A program made the translations under genes and the position numbers. A stretch of DNA of 64,000 nt from CAYNLK01 sp964398055 (lineage in GTDB: Bacteria > Chloroflexota > Anaerolineae > 4572-78 > J111), in assembly GCA_964398055.1 (NCBI GenBank), contig CAYNLK010000035.1, positions 1-64,000 of the forward strand, read 5' to 3'. Below the pieces are notes generated by a model. That model ran no database searches. It saw nothing but the letters and a program-made list of their open reading frames with translations, and had not been told where the DNA came from. This document shows, piece by piece, positions 25,624-35,032 of this stretch (positions are counted from its first letter, which is position 1; each line of letters opens with the position of its first letter).

Positions 25624-27852
25624 ATGAACTTATTCGATCACGCCCGTGAGCAACACCTGGAAAAAGAAGCGCCGCTGGCCGCCCGCATGCGACCGCGCAC
25701 GCTGGACGAATTCATCGGCCAGGAGCACATTATCGGCCCGGGCCGGTTGCTGCGCCGGGCCATTCAGGCCGACCAGCTTTCCTCGATCATTTTCTATGGC
25801 CCACCCGGCACGGGTAAAACAACCCTGGCCCGGATCATCGCCAATACCACCCACGCCCACTTTATTGCCCTCAATGCCGTGCTCAGCGGCGTCAAAGATA
25901 TTCGGGAAGCCATCGAGGTGGCCCAGGATAAGCGCGGCATGTTCGGCCAGAAAACCATCCTGTTCATCGACGAGGTGCATCGCTTCAACAAGGCCCAACA
26001 GGACGCCTTGCTGCCCCACGTGGAAAACGGCACCGTCATCCTGGTGGGCGCGACCACCGAAAATCCTTATTTTGAAGTCAACAAACCGCTGGTCTCTCGC
26101 TCCCGCATTTTCCAGCTCCATAGTTTAACCGAAGACCATTTGCGGGCGATAGTCTGGCAAGCTCTGGCCGATCAGGAACGGGGTTACGGCCAGCGCAAGG
26201 TGCACCTGGCCGCCGAGGCCCTGGATCACCTGGTCAACGTGGCCAACGGCGACGCCCGGGCCGTGCTGAACGCCCTTGAGCTGGCCGTCGAGACCACCCC
26301 GCCGGACCCCTACGGCGTGATCGATATCACGACGGCGGTGGCCGAAGAGTCGATCCAGCGCCGGGCCGTGCTGTACGACAAGGACGGCGATATCCATTTT
26401 GATACCATTTCCGCGTTCATCAAATCGCTGCGCGGCTCCGACCCCGACGCCGCCCTGTATTGGCTGGCCAAGATGGTCTACGCCGGCGAGGACCCGCGCT
26501 TCATCTTCCGCCGCATGATCATCTTTGCCGGCGAGGATGTCGGCCTGGCCGATCCGCAGGCCCTGCCGGTGGTGGTGGCCGCGGCCCAGGCCTTTGATTA
26601 CGTCGGCCTGCCCGAAGGCCGCTTTCATCTGGCCGAGGCCTGCCTTTACCTGGCCACCGCGCCCAAGAGTAACTCGACGATGGCCTTTTTCGACGCCCTG
26701 GCTACGGTGGAGCAAGAGCGAGAAGCGCAGGTGCCCGACCATCTGCGCGACAGCAGCCGTGATGCGGCCGATTTTGGCCACGGGGCCGGCTATCTGTACC
26801 CGCACGCCTACCGGGATCACTGGGTGGCGCAGCAGTACCTGCCGGCCAGTTTGCAGGGGCGGCTTTTTTACCAGCCCGGCGACCAGGGCTACGAGGCGAC
26901 CATCCAGGCCCAGGTGGCTCGACGGCGGGAGGAGCAGTTGGCGGCGATGCTGGAACCGGAATTAGGGCCAACCGGGAGTATGGCCGCCGGGCCGGGTCCG
27001 GCGCCGCAGAGTCGCTGGTTACAGCGCACCCTCAGCAACACCGGCCTCCATTTGGGGCAAATCCGGGACCAGATCTTTGGCCTGGCGGGGGTGGAGCGGC
27101 ACGAGCTGGTGCTGGACCTCAACGCCGGCGCCGGCCTGCTGACCTGGGAGGCAGTTCGCAGGGCCAATGTGGGCGGGGTTTGGGCTTTGGCCGGCGATGA
27201 AACCACGGCTGAAGCCTTACGGCAGCAAGCGCGCCAGCTCGATCCGTTGGAACGGCCGGTTATTTTGACCGGTTCGATTAAGGATGCGCCGGAGCTGCTC
27301 AAACAAGCCGGTCAGGACGAGCCGCCGCGCTTTGACGTGATCGTGGGCCGGAACGTGCTAACTCAACTAACCGACAAAACCGCCGCCGCCCGGGCTATTC
27401 GCTGCTGGCTAAACCCCGGCGGGCGGGTGGTGCTGGCCGAGGTTGCACCCAAACAGAGCCAACGACTGTACCGGCTGGTTGACCTGAGCGGGTTGGACGA
27501 GGGTTTAAGGGCGCGGGTCATCGCCGCCGAAGAGGCTATTTACGCCGACCCGACCAATCCGATGGTCAATTGGGAGGCCGCGGATTTAAAGGCCATCTTT
27601 GAGCAGGCCGACTTTAGCCAGGCAGAAGTGAAGGTAGATACGGCCGTGTCAGAACGGCACATCGGCGCCGAGCAACTGGCCCGCTGGTTTAGCAACGAGT
27701 CCACCGACTCGCGGCCGACCCTGGCCCAACATCTGGCCAGACAGGGCGTCAATCCGGGCGAACTGGCTCAACTCAAACGCATTTTTGAGCAGCAACTACT
27801 GGAGCAGGTTGTCCCGTGGCACTCAACAATGGCTTATCTGGTGGCCCGGTAA
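25624..27852 (+). CDS. RarA/MgsA AAA ATPase fused to a methyltransferase-like domain
   Basis: 742 residues from the ATG at 25624; an upstream TTG at 25528 lies before the promoter. Residues 1 to about 435 are a full RarA/MgsA/WRNIP1-type ATPase: FIGQEHI, Walker A GPPGTGKT (59-66), Walker B LFIDEVHRF (about 114), then the C-terminal helical part (FHLAEACLYLATAPKSN, AYRDHWVAQQYLP). RarA works at stalled replication forks. Residues about 480-740 form a class I Rossmann methyltransferase-like domain with VLDLNAGAGLLTWEA, DVIVGRNVLTQL and LNPGGRVVLAEV. The AdoMet loop NAGAG is plausible. The link between fork repair and methylation is inferred from fusion only. Confidence 0.88.
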   Translation: MNLFDHAREQHLEKEAPLAARMRPRTLDEFIGQEHIIGPGRLLRRAIQADQLSSIIFYGPPGTGKTTLARIIANTTHAHFIALNAVLSGVKDIREAIEVAQDKRGMFGQKTILFIDEVHRFNKAQQDALLPHVENGTVILVGATTENPYFEVNKPLVSRSRIFQLHSLTEDHLRAIVWQALADQERGYGQRKVHLAAEALDHLVNVANGDARAVLNALELAVETTPPDPYGVIDITTAVAEESIQRRAVLYDKDGDIHFDTISAFIKSLRGSDPDAALYWLAKMVYAGEDPRFIFRRMIIFAGEDVGLADPQALPVVVAAAQAFDYVGLPEGRFHLAEACLYLATAPKSNSTMAFFDALATVEQEREAQVPDHLRDSSRDAADFGHGAGYLYPHAYRDHWVAQQYLPASLQGRLFYQPGDQGYEATIQAQVARRREEQLAAMLEPELGPTGSMAAGPGPAPQSRWLQRTLSNTGLHLGQIRDQIFGLAGVERHELVLDLNAGAGLLTWEAVRRANVGGVWALAGDETTAEALRQQARQLDPLERPVILTGSIKDAPELLKQAGQDEPPRFDVIVGRNVLTQLTDKTAAARAIRCWLNPGGRVVLAEVAPKQSQRLYRLVDLSGLDEGLRARVIAAEEAIYADPTNPMVNWEAADLKAIFEQADFSQAEVKVDTAVSERHIGAEQLARWFSNESTDSRPTLAQHLARQGVNPGELAQLKRIFEQQLLEQVVPWHSTMAYLVAR

Positions 27853-27927
27853 GGCCGATTGCTACAAACCCCACAGTAAGAAAATAGAAATAGGTCTGAA
27901 GGACTGAATGACTAAAACCCGGGCCGG

Positions 27928-28725
27928 TCAAAGGTCAATATGTTCAAACGAGATGGGCGAGGACTGATCCTCAAAACTGAATGTTCGGGGAGGGCCGGTG
28001 GTGTAGAATTGGTGAGAGGGCAGGGGGCGGTCGGACGGCGCCGGGAATTGGGTCGGCTGGGCTGCCAGCAGGGACTGGACTTGCCGGGCGACCGCCGGGG
28101 CCGGATCGATGATTTGAGCCTGGCCGTTGACCAAGCGGCGCATCAGCGGCAGCAGGAAGGGATAGTGAGTACAGCCCAAAACAATCTGGTCAACGCCGGC
28201 CGCCAGCATCGGATCGAGATATTGGCGCAGCAGTTGCTCGGTGACCGGGCCGTGAAGCTGGCCAGCTTCGACCTGCTCGACCAGGCCGTGACCGATTTGA
28301 ATGTGCACCTGAACACCATCGGCATAACGGCGGCTGGTGTTTTGAAAAAGCGGCCCCTGGATGGTCCCCAACGTTGCCAACACACCGACGTGGCCGGTGC
28401 GGGTAGCCCGGGCGGCCGGTTTGATGGCCGGTTCTATCCCAACAAACGGCACGCTAAAACGGGCGCGCAACAGCTCCAGGGCGGCGGCGCTGGCCGTATT
28501 GCAGGCGACCACAATCAGCCGGCAATCAAAACGCAGCAAGAACTCTACAATCGCCAGGGCGCGGCCCTGCACCTGTTCGGTAGAACGGGAGCCGTAGGGG
28601 CAGTAGGCGTTATCGGCCAGATAGACAGTGGCCTGGTAGGGCAGGCGCTGCCCCACCTCGCGCCAGATAGAGAGGCCGCCGATGCCAGAGTCGAAGAAAC
28701 CAATCGGCTGGGAGTTAGCCATCAT
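27928..28725 (-). CDS. murI: Glutamate racemase
   Basis: 265 residues. It makes D-glutamate for peptidoglycan. FFDSGIGGLSIW near the N-terminus, VACNTASAAALE with the first catalytic Cys (about residue 76) and LGCTHYPFLLP with the second Cys (about 187) are complete. The gene start overlaps the stop of the LysM lipoprotein gene by 4 bp, so the two are probably co-translated; both concern the cell wall. Confidence 0.95.
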   Translation of the reverse strand: MMANSQPIGFFDSGIGGLSIWREVGQRLPYQATVYLADNAYCPYGSRSTEQVQGRALAIVEFLLRFDCRLIVVACNTASAAALELLRARFSVPFVGIEPAIKPAARATRTGHVGVLATLGTIQGPLFQNTSRRYADGVQVHIQIGHGLVEQVEAGQLHGPVTEQLLRQYLDPMLAAGVDQIVLGCTHYPFLLPLMRRLVNGQAQIIDPAPAVARQVQSLLAAQPTQFPAPSDRPLPSHQFYTTGPPRTFSFEDQSSPISFEHIDL

Positions 28726-29657
28726 TCTACTTTTAGCCCCTGCACCAACAGTTCATAGTGATCAACAATGCCGCGCGGCACAATCAAATCTAGCTCAAAG
28801 GGGGTGATGGCCCCGGCTTTGAGCCGGCTCACGGCCAGCTCGGCCTGGCGTTGGGCCAGCACCCGGCCGGCCTGATCATACACCACCGCCACCAGCCGGA
28901 TCGATTCGGCATCGACCGGGCCGGTATTGCGGAGTTGGCCGTTGAGTCGATAGGTTGCCAACCCTTCGGGCGCGCCGTGCAGATCAAAGACCTCCAGGTC
29001 AAAATAGTAACGGGCCTGAGCCGACAGCGGCACGCCGGCCACGGCCACCACCTGATATTGGGCAAAATCCTCGGGCGGGGTTTCGAACAAAATGGCAAAC
29101 GGGGCCGACTGCTGGGGCGGCACAACGTCGAGTTGGGTGTAGGCCGCTTCGCGGGCCAACAGCACGCCGGCCCCATCGAACAGAGAAGCTTCGATCACCA
29201 CGCCGGTCAAGTAGTCCTGGCTGGGATTCCGGACTTTACCCAGGCCCCACAGGGGGCCGTAATCTGTTTTTTGAAAATTGATGGCCTCGATCTCCACCGG
29301 CGGCGGGGTTGGGGTTGGCGTGGGCGGCTTTTCCGGGTCGGATTGCGGCGGAGGAATCACCAGTTGCTGGCCGATCTGCAAAAAGCGAGGATCGATAATC
29401 CCATTGGCTTCCTGGATTGCTTCGGTGGAGCTATCGAATTGGATGGCAATCTTGAGCAGGGTATCGCCGGCCTGCACGGAGTAGATGACAGGGGTGGGGG
29501 TGACTGTTGGGGTGGGGGTGGCAATGGGGGCGCCCCGCGTGGCCGGCGTGGCGGCGGCTGGAGCTGTCCCCGTACCCTCGGGGGGGGGGGTAACGGCCTG
29601 GCCGCAGCCGGTTAATAAAAAAACCAACACCAACAGTCGGAAATTTAATTTAGCCAC
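28722..29657 (-). CDS. LysM-domain lipoprotein
   Basis: 311 residues. The signal sequence ends in lipobox LLTGC. A Thr/Pro-rich linker leads to one LysM domain (about 68-111, YSVQAGDTLLKIA...QIGQQLVIP), which binds peptidoglycan or chitin-like glycans. A second Pro/Thr linker and a C-terminal beta-sandwich of the FxLYD type (about 150-215, GKVRNPSQDYLTGVVIEASL) follow. It probably sits on the cell surface. It is the first gene of a two-gene unit with murI. Confidence 0.88.
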   Translation of the reverse strand: MAKLNFRLLVLVFLLTGCGQAVTPPPEGTGTAPAAATPATRGAPIATPTPTVTPTPVIYSVQAGDTLLKIAIQFDSSTEAIQEANGIIDPRFLQIGQQLVIPPPQSDPEKPPTPTPTPPPVEIEAINFQKTDYGPLWGLGKVRNPSQDYLTGVVIEASLFDGAGVLLAREAAYTQLDVVPPQQSAPFAILFETPPEDFAQYQVVAVAGVPLSAQARYYFDLEVFDLHGAPEGLATYRLNGQLRNTGPVDAESIRLVAVVYDQAGRVLAQRQAELAVSRLKAGAITPFELDLIVPRGIVDHYELLVQGLKVE

Positions 29658-29791
29658 ACAAAATGCTCCCGATCCGGTCGAATTGGGAGTTAATTATAAC
29701 ACAGCTTGCCTGGCAAGGTGAAAATTTGAAGCGACTGCGTTGAATCGGTCATTGGGCCATTTATTTAGCTCAGCTCAAGTAGTTCTCGGTT

Positions 29792-29829
29792 AGAAACCCG
29801 TTTTCCGTTACGCCAGAAAACGGGTTTCT
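29792..29829. repeat. REP hairpin copy 1 (downstream of brxL)
   Basis: AGAAACCCGTTTT (29792-29804), 12-nt loop CCGTTACGCCAG, AAAACGGGTTTCT (29817-29829). Long-loop form. Confidence 0.9.
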
Positions 29830-29854
29830 TCCTGAAGGGCGACAAAGGGGTAGG

Positions 29855-31306
29855 TTAATACGGCAATATATCAAACTTTATCGACTTAAACTCATCCTTG
29901 GCGATGATAGCCAACTGGTCAATTACCCGTTCCCGGCACTCGGTGGCGAGCTCTACACAAAGCGCCAATTCCTGGCGTTGCAGCTCGTCAACTGAACGGT
30001 GGGGATAGATGAGCTTGAGCAATCCCGAGGCGGTTTTGGTGATAGCAGCCTGATTCCGGCCGGTCACTCCGCTAAAATCAGCCTGGTTTTGAATGGCGGT
30101 GTGAAAATCGGTCCGTCGCCGCAAGCGGGTAAAGATTTCGGCCAAATAATCGGTGATGAAACCGTAGCCCTCAGCATAATTTTCCGGGCGAATTTTTGGC
30201 AGTTCCCAACCTGGTAGAAAGGCGTGGATGCGATCTAAAAAGGCGGTGTCGGCCCCCAGTTCTGGCGGCAGTACTTCGAAAAGATGGACATAGCGGTCTA
30301 CCGGCCTGCGGCGCTTGGTGTCGGTGTCGATATTGCCCCCCAAGACAATGCTGGCCTGCGAGGACAATTCCAGCGGTCCGCGGCTAAAGCGGCCAGTTTG
30401 CATATAATCCTTGAGCACACTGATCGTGGCTTCCGGATCGCCAAAGCGGGTGTTGGCAATCTCATCAAAGAAAATAACGTCACGATAACCCAAAATACCG
30501 ATTTTGCGGCTGGCCAGATTATAAAACAGGGTTGCTGGCGTAGCCTTGCCCCCTGAAATGACGAAGGAACGGCTGGAGGTGTTGCGGTAGGTATAGGTTT
30601 TGCCGGTTTCTCTGGGGCCCAACTCGATCAGGTTGTAGTTGGGTTCGACAAACGGCACCAACCGTAACAGAAAAAGCATTTTGACCCGCGGCTCAAATTT
30701 GGCCGGATTGAAACCAATACTGGTGATCAGTAGATCGATCCACTCCTCATCGCTGAATAGTTGTCGCTTGGCCACATAGTCATCCAAATCAAGCCGGGTG
30801 ATCTGAAATGGCTTGAACTCCCGCACAAAGAAGGGGTAAATTCGCCCTCCGAGTTCGTACCGAGCATCATATTCGATCGTCATCGTGCCCCAGGCCCCGC
30901 CGGTCAACAGAACGTCGCCATAGTCTTGCAGGACGCGCTGGCTGACCCGAACGTGATTATCGCCCAGGGCGGGCACCTCGGCCCAGTAGTGGTCGCGGGC
31001 CGCGTCGAGCCGAACTTGCAGAGAGCCAAGCAAAACATATTCATTTTTCTCTTTAATGCGGCTCTTGATCAATTCTCGCGCTTCACTGTCTACGTAGTGC
31101 TCTTGCAGTAAGCGGTCGATGCGTTTTTGCCCGGCGATAGGATTGGCCGGATCGATGTAACGAGCGCAGAGGTATTCCATTACATAGCGAGGAAACTCTT
31201 TATAAGCCTCATTCCAGCGAGTGAGTGGTTTGAGCACCACCCGATCACTCAGGTACTGGATCACTTTGTTATCGGTAGGCGTTAATTCAGCCATATCAAG
31301 GGACAT
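29855..31306 (-). CDS. brxL: BREX protein BrxL, short form without Lon-like protease domain
   Basis: 483 residues. The opening segment (TPTDNKVIQYLSDRVVLKPL, EFPRYVMEYLCARY) and the AAA core (Walker A GPRETGKT near 230, Walker B FFDEIAN near 276, SQASIVLGGNID, AFLDRIHAFLPGWELPK) match BrxL-type AAA proteins. Type 1 BrxL is about 680 residues with a C-terminal Lon-like domain; here the protein stops after the AAA part and a short helical tail, as in the shorter TIGR02688-like group. BrxL is a DNA-binding ring ATPase needed for phage restriction in type 1 BREX. Last gene of the operon. Confidence 0.85.
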   Translation of the reverse strand: MSLDMAELTPTDNKVIQYLSDRVVLKPLTRWNEAYKEFPRYVMEYLCARYIDPANPIAGQKRIDRLLQEHYVDSEARELIKSRIKEKNEYVLLGSLQVRLDAARDHYWAEVPALGDNHVRVSQRVLQDYGDVLLTGGAWGTMTIEYDARYELGGRIYPFFVREFKPFQITRLDLDDYVAKRQLFSDEEWIDLLITSIGFNPAKFEPRVKMLFLLRLVPFVEPNYNLIELGPRETGKTYTYRNTSSRSFVISGGKATPATLFYNLASRKIGILGYRDVIFFDEIANTRFGDPEATISVLKDYMQTGRFSRGPLELSSQASIVLGGNIDTDTKRRRPVDRYVHLFEVLPPELGADTAFLDRIHAFLPGWELPKIRPENYAEGYGFITDYLAEIFTRLRRRTDFHTAIQNQADFSGVTGRNQAAITKTASGLLKLIYPHRSVDELQRQELALCVELATECRERVIDQLAIIAKDEFKSIKFDILPY

Positions 31307-31346
31307 AGACGATTTACCCTTTTGCTGTGAATTAGCCAGTTCAGCG

Positions 31347-31386
31347 AGAAAATCCCGTTTTCTCGCGAAGCGGAAAACGGGATTCT
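31347..31386. repeat. REP hairpin copy 2, with a compensated base-pair change
   Basis: AATCCCGTTTT (31351-31361), loop CTCGCGAAGCGG, AAAACGGGATT (31374-31384). Other copies have AAACCCG and CGGGTTT; here both arms are changed so that pairing is kept. Confidence 0.88.
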
Positions 31387-31392
31387 AAGATT

Positions 31393-34137
31393 TCAAATGT
31401 CAAGATCCGGCAAGCCGCCAAAATCCAATTGGACCACATCGGTTCGCGGAGTGACGGTTACAGGCACATTTTTGGTTGTCTTCTTTGGCTGACCGGCCAA
31501 ATCGGTGTAGTTAAAGGTGACTCTCACCTTCTCGGTCATATAGATCGTTTTGTCACTGCGGGTTTGGTAAACTCCTGTAACCTCACAGGTAACTTGATGC
31601 GATTGAGTCGGTAGTAACACACCAAGATCATAAGTTACCGGTTCAGCAACGGTGTTCACCCAGACGGTCAGTTGACCGGCGAGGGGCACATTGCCTTGAT
31701 TAGTCACCGCTATGGTTAAACGCTTTGTTTCATTCTCAGCCAACTCCAGCTTCGTCGGTTGGACAGACAAGGCCGGTTTCATCTGTTTTGCGGTGATGCG
31801 CTTCAAGATGACCCCAGGAACGACCATCTCGGCCAGGCTCAATCCGCCGTGAGCGTACCGGTCCTCACGACCCCGGCTATCAGCTCGCTTAAACCAACGG
31901 CGGCCAATCGCGACCGTATATTTATCGAACAGGCCCCGGTATTCAACCCTGTAAACATCAACTTGGTTGACCGGAATATCGTGGCTGCTGATATAGCGAT
32001 AACGAACCGGGTGAGCTTCACCGGCCTGATAACGTTCCCAGCGCCGATCATCGGCAATAACAACGCCCCGCCCCTCCTCAAGCTCAACAAAGCCGTGATC
32101 GCTGGCGATAATCAAAGTATCGGCCGGTTCAACCAGATTTTTCAACGACTCCAAAATGTTATCCAGCAGTGTATTGACAACTTTGTTTAGCTCCAACAAA
32201 TTACCCTGTTGGCTGTGCAGATTATCGTCCGAGATATTGAAGACCAGAATGTTATAGGGATACTGTTTTTCGCCGTGGGCCTGGCTGTATTTCCGGTCGG
32301 ATTCCATGTTGGAAAAGAACTGAAGTTGCCGATTTTGTTCAGATTGAGGGATGTTGAATAACCTGGCTGACAATTGGGCCTGGTCCCGGGTGAACTTTTG
32401 CTGGTAACTTTTCCAATCACCGGGCAGTTTTCCGGCCAGCAAGCCAGTCCGGGCGACGCCGGTCCACGAAGGCAGGAGACTGAGATACGTCTTCTCAGGT
32501 TCAACCAGCTCAAATGTTTCCAGCAACCGGGGCTTGATATGTCTGGCCCAGGTGTCCCAGCGCATACCATCAAAAATAACAACCCACAAGCGCGCCTGAG
32601 TAGTGAATTTTAGACGGCGTCTTTTGACCATATCGTTCAAGACATTGATCGATAAGCGCGGATGGCTGAGATAACCACCCCAATCGGTCGTGATCAGTCG
32701 GGCTAACGATTGATCGAGCGTATCCAGAAATTCGGCCAACCTCTCTTTTTGCCACTTCAGATATAAGGCAAATTTCTGCCTCAATTGGTTATCAAAGGAT
32801 TTATCGGATAATTTGAGCAGTTGGCCGCCGGCGCGGGCGTGGGCATATTCAAGATCATAGAGTTCGTGTTCAATGTACCAATCGACCAGGCGAGCCATAT
32901 CGGCCTGGACCGGAATAGACAACGGTAACCGGGCATCGATGAAGGCAATTTCGTCGAGCAAGGCGGACAGCGTTAAGGCAGTCTCTTTGAAGGGCGATTC
33001 CGGCAAATTGCCCAGATGAGCAGGGCGGTGTTCACGCCAGCCGGGGGTATATTGGTAGGCTGCTTTGGTCTCAAAGGCAAGTTCAAAAAACTTGATCTGA
33101 AATAGATAAATCGTCGCCGGGGTATCGGCGCCGGCCAAAGCCTCGGCCACGTCAGCCGGTGTGTTCAGAGCCAGTAACTCAATGACCCGGTTCACCTCGC
33201 TCAACGTCAAAACGGCTTCAGCCTGGCGAATGATCTGGCTTCGCCAAACCGGATCACGCTCCCAACGATCAAGGATAGAGCCAACCTGCGCTTCCAGGAT
33301 GGTCACATCGAGGTCGAATAGGCCCAGGCCACGGAGTTTAATGGCAATGTCAGAAATATGGAAGCGGCCCAGAAAGTGACGCAGGTAAAAATAGAGGGCC
33401 AATGTTGGCGGCGGAATATTGAACCAGGCTGCAACATCGCCCGGTAAGTCCAAAGGAGGGGCCTCACGGGCCTGTTCTTGGAGCAATGTTAAATCTGGGA
33501 CTGACCAGTCAGTGCACCACAGTAAATCAAGATAGGTAGCCAACACCCGGGTTGGCGTATCTACTCTGAACAATAAGCGTTCAATGGGGATAGTGGGCTG
33601 TACACAGTGCAGCGCCAGGGTGCGAATAATATGGACGTCAAGCGTTATCGAGCCTCGGCCGCCCAGATGCCGGCGCAATTCTTGCCAACCATTGATAACG
33701 GCAGGCAGGTTTTGGCCCAGAATATCAGCGTAGGCGTAGATAGGTGCTTCGGGCCAGATTTCGCCAGGGACTAACTGGTGTAAGACGCCCGGCAAACTGG
33801 CATCGATAAAAGCCTCGGCCCGACTCCAGAGATCAACCAGACTGTGTAATTCAATCCGGACCGACGCGCCTCGTTTTAGGCCGGGTGAAGCAGTGACCCA
33901 GATCAGATCGCTCTGGCCGGATCGCTGGCCGTATTGTTGGCGAAAAGCCAAATCGTTGCCATCATAGCGCAGAACCCGCCACCTCCTGGTCTCAGCGCTG
34001 GCGTCGTCTGGTTCGACCTCCAGGATTTCGTCCAAATCCAGGTCGGCATAGGGATCAAAAATAACGGCCAATCGAGCTGCGGCAGGAAGTCCGGCTAATT
34101 TGGTGACAACAAAATCTTTGACGGTGGTTGGTAACAT
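31393..34137 (-). CDS. pglZ: BREX alkaline-phosphatase-superfamily protein PglZ
   Basis: 914 residues from the ATG at 34137 (a TTG two codons earlier is possible). The PglZ core lies at about 515-780: LWVVIFDGMRWDTWA (metal Asp), SDHGFVELEEG (about 678) and RYAHGGLSLAEMVVPGV (about 762) with the metal-binding His. The N-terminal half is helical and unlike characterised enzymes. After the core comes a beta-rich C-terminal domain (about 800-900). PglZ is the one component common to all BREX types, so this gene anchors the identification. Confidence 0.92.
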   Translation of the reverse strand: MLPTTVKDFVVTKLAGLPAAARLAVIFDPYADLDLDEILEVEPDDASAETRRWRVLRYDGNDLAFRQQYGQRSGQSDLIWVTASPGLKRGASVRIELHSLVDLWSRAEAFIDASLPGVLHQLVPGEIWPEAPIYAYADILGQNLPAVINGWQELRRHLGGRGSITLDVHIIRTLALHCVQPTIPIERLLFRVDTPTRVLATYLDLLWCTDWSVPDLTLLQEQAREAPPLDLPGDVAAWFNIPPPTLALYFYLRHFLGRFHISDIAIKLRGLGLFDLDVTILEAQVGSILDRWERDPVWRSQIIRQAEAVLTLSEVNRVIELLALNTPADVAEALAGADTPATIYLFQIKFFELAFETKAAYQYTPGWREHRPAHLGNLPESPFKETALTLSALLDEIAFIDARLPLSIPVQADMARLVDWYIEHELYDLEYAHARAGGQLLKLSDKSFDNQLRQKFALYLKWQKERLAEFLDTLDQSLARLITTDWGGYLSHPRLSINVLNDMVKRRRLKFTTQARLWVVIFDGMRWDTWARHIKPRLLETFELVEPEKTYLSLLPSWTGVARTGLLAGKLPGDWKSYQQKFTRDQAQLSARLFNIPQSEQNRQLQFFSNMESDRKYSQAHGEKQYPYNILVFNISDDNLHSQQGNLLELNKVVNTLLDNILESLKNLVEPADTLIIASDHGFVELEEGRGVVIADDRRWERYQAGEAHPVRYRYISSHDIPVNQVDVYRVEYRGLFDKYTVAIGRRWFKRADSRGREDRYAHGGLSLAEMVVPGVILKRITAKQMKPALSVQPTKLELAENETKRLTIAVTNQGNVPLAGQLTVWVNTVAEPVTYDLGVLLPTQSHQVTCEVTGVYQTRSDKTIYMTEKVRVTFNYTDLAGQPKKTTKNVPVTVTPRTDVVQLDFGGLPDLDI

Positions 34138-34162
34138 TGGCAACCCTATTCAAACCCGTTTC

Positions 34163-34279
34163 AGAAACCCGTTTTCTCGCGTTACTACTCAGCAGCATCC
34201 TGAGTAGGCCGAAGGCCGTATCGAAGGATGCGAGATGCGGTGAGCTTGAGTAGTAACCCTGGCGGGAAACAAGTTTCCG
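34163..34279. repeat. REP hairpin copy 3, interrupted by another palindrome
   Basis: The left arm AGAAACCCGTTTTCTCGCG is followed at 34181 by a 77-bp palindrome of a different family. The right half (34262-34279, GGGAAAC...GTTTCC) is degenerate. Confidence 0.65.
34181..34257. repeat. Nested palindrome, GTTACTACTCA family
   Basis: Outer arms GTTACTACTCA (34181-34191) and TGAGTAGTAAC (34247-34257) are perfect. Inner arms GCATCCT (34195-34201) and AGGATGC (34225-34231) also pair. A relative lies at 47627-47697. Confidence 0.75.
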
Positions 34280-34284
34280 GCTGG

Positions 34285-35007
34285 TTAATGCTGTTTTGCG
34301 CGCAGGCGACACACTTTGGCCTGCCGTTGCGTTCGTTCATAGAACCAGGGGTGGACCGCGCTTTGGTCGATCAAATCAAAGAGTTTGGCCCCTTCCTGAA
34401 ATAACTCAAACGTATAGCACAGGTGAACCCAATCGCACAGCACGTCGTCGGTGGGACGGTTAGCTCTGCCCTGCAAAAAAGCCCGAATCTGATCGAGGTG
34501 ACGGCTCAGGACGGCGTAAGCGCCATAATGTTTGGGGTTAAGAGCCGGCGACGAGGCCGCCTGTCTTGACCGGGCCGGGATCGTCTCAAAGACCGTGCAT
34601 AAAACAGGGTACGTTACCTCAAGAAAGCCGGCCATGACCTCAGCGGATTGCTCAGCTTGCTCGAGGCTGAGTGAGTTCCGGGGCAATGAAAAATAGACGC
34701 GCGCCCAGTTCGATTGCCAGAGCGGCGCCACTACCAGTTGATATCCAATTTTTTGGCGCAAAGTGTCCAGATGGGTCTCAAACAGGGCCAGGCGACCCTC
34801 TTTTTTGGCCTTGCTGCCGGTAAAACTGAAGGCAAATTCAATCGATTCATTGGCCAGGCGAATTTCGTAATGGGAGCTATCAAATTCCGGATAATATAGC
34901 CGGACGCTGTGCTTGGCCGGGTAAGTGAGAATCCTGGCGTGCCGGGCGTTGCGAGGCAGGTTTTGGGCCAGACGATTGGCAAGGTGCTGCAAAAAAGTGT
35001 CGCTCAT
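34285..35007 (-). CDS. BREX-associated protein, DUF4268-like N-terminus plus shared C-terminal module
   Basis: 240 residues; no confident named family. The N-terminal part (about 1-130) is alpha/beta and loosely recalls DUF4268 nuclease-like proteins (EFAFSFTGSKAKKEG, FETHLDTLRQKIGYQL, WARVYFSL). The last 70 residues (from about 168) contain RAFLQGR, VLCDWVHLCYTFELFQEGAKLF and WFYERTQRQAK, and align closely with the C-termini of the next two upstream proteins. ATG start confirmed. It sits between REP copies 3 and 4 and just ahead of pglZ, so it probably belongs to the defence system. Confidence 0.72.
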   Translation of the reverse strand: MSDTFLQHLANRLAQNLPRNARHARILTYPAKHSVRLYYPEFDSSHYEIRLANESIEFAFSFTGSKAKKEGRLALFETHLDTLRQKIGYQLVVAPLWQSNWARVYFSLPRNSLSLEQAEQSAEVMAGFLEVTYPVLCTVFETIPARSRQAASSPALNPKHYGAYAVLSRHLDQIRAFLQGRANRPTDDVLCDWVHLCYTFELFQEGAKLFDLIDQSAVHPWFYERTQRQAKVCRLRAKQH

Positions 35008-35032
35008 GCCGAATAAGGTCCTTAGAAACCCG

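Noticed and set aside
26125..26820. Open frame of 231 codons opposite the RarA part
   Set aside because: Shadow frame; the RarA motifs on the plus strand are complete.
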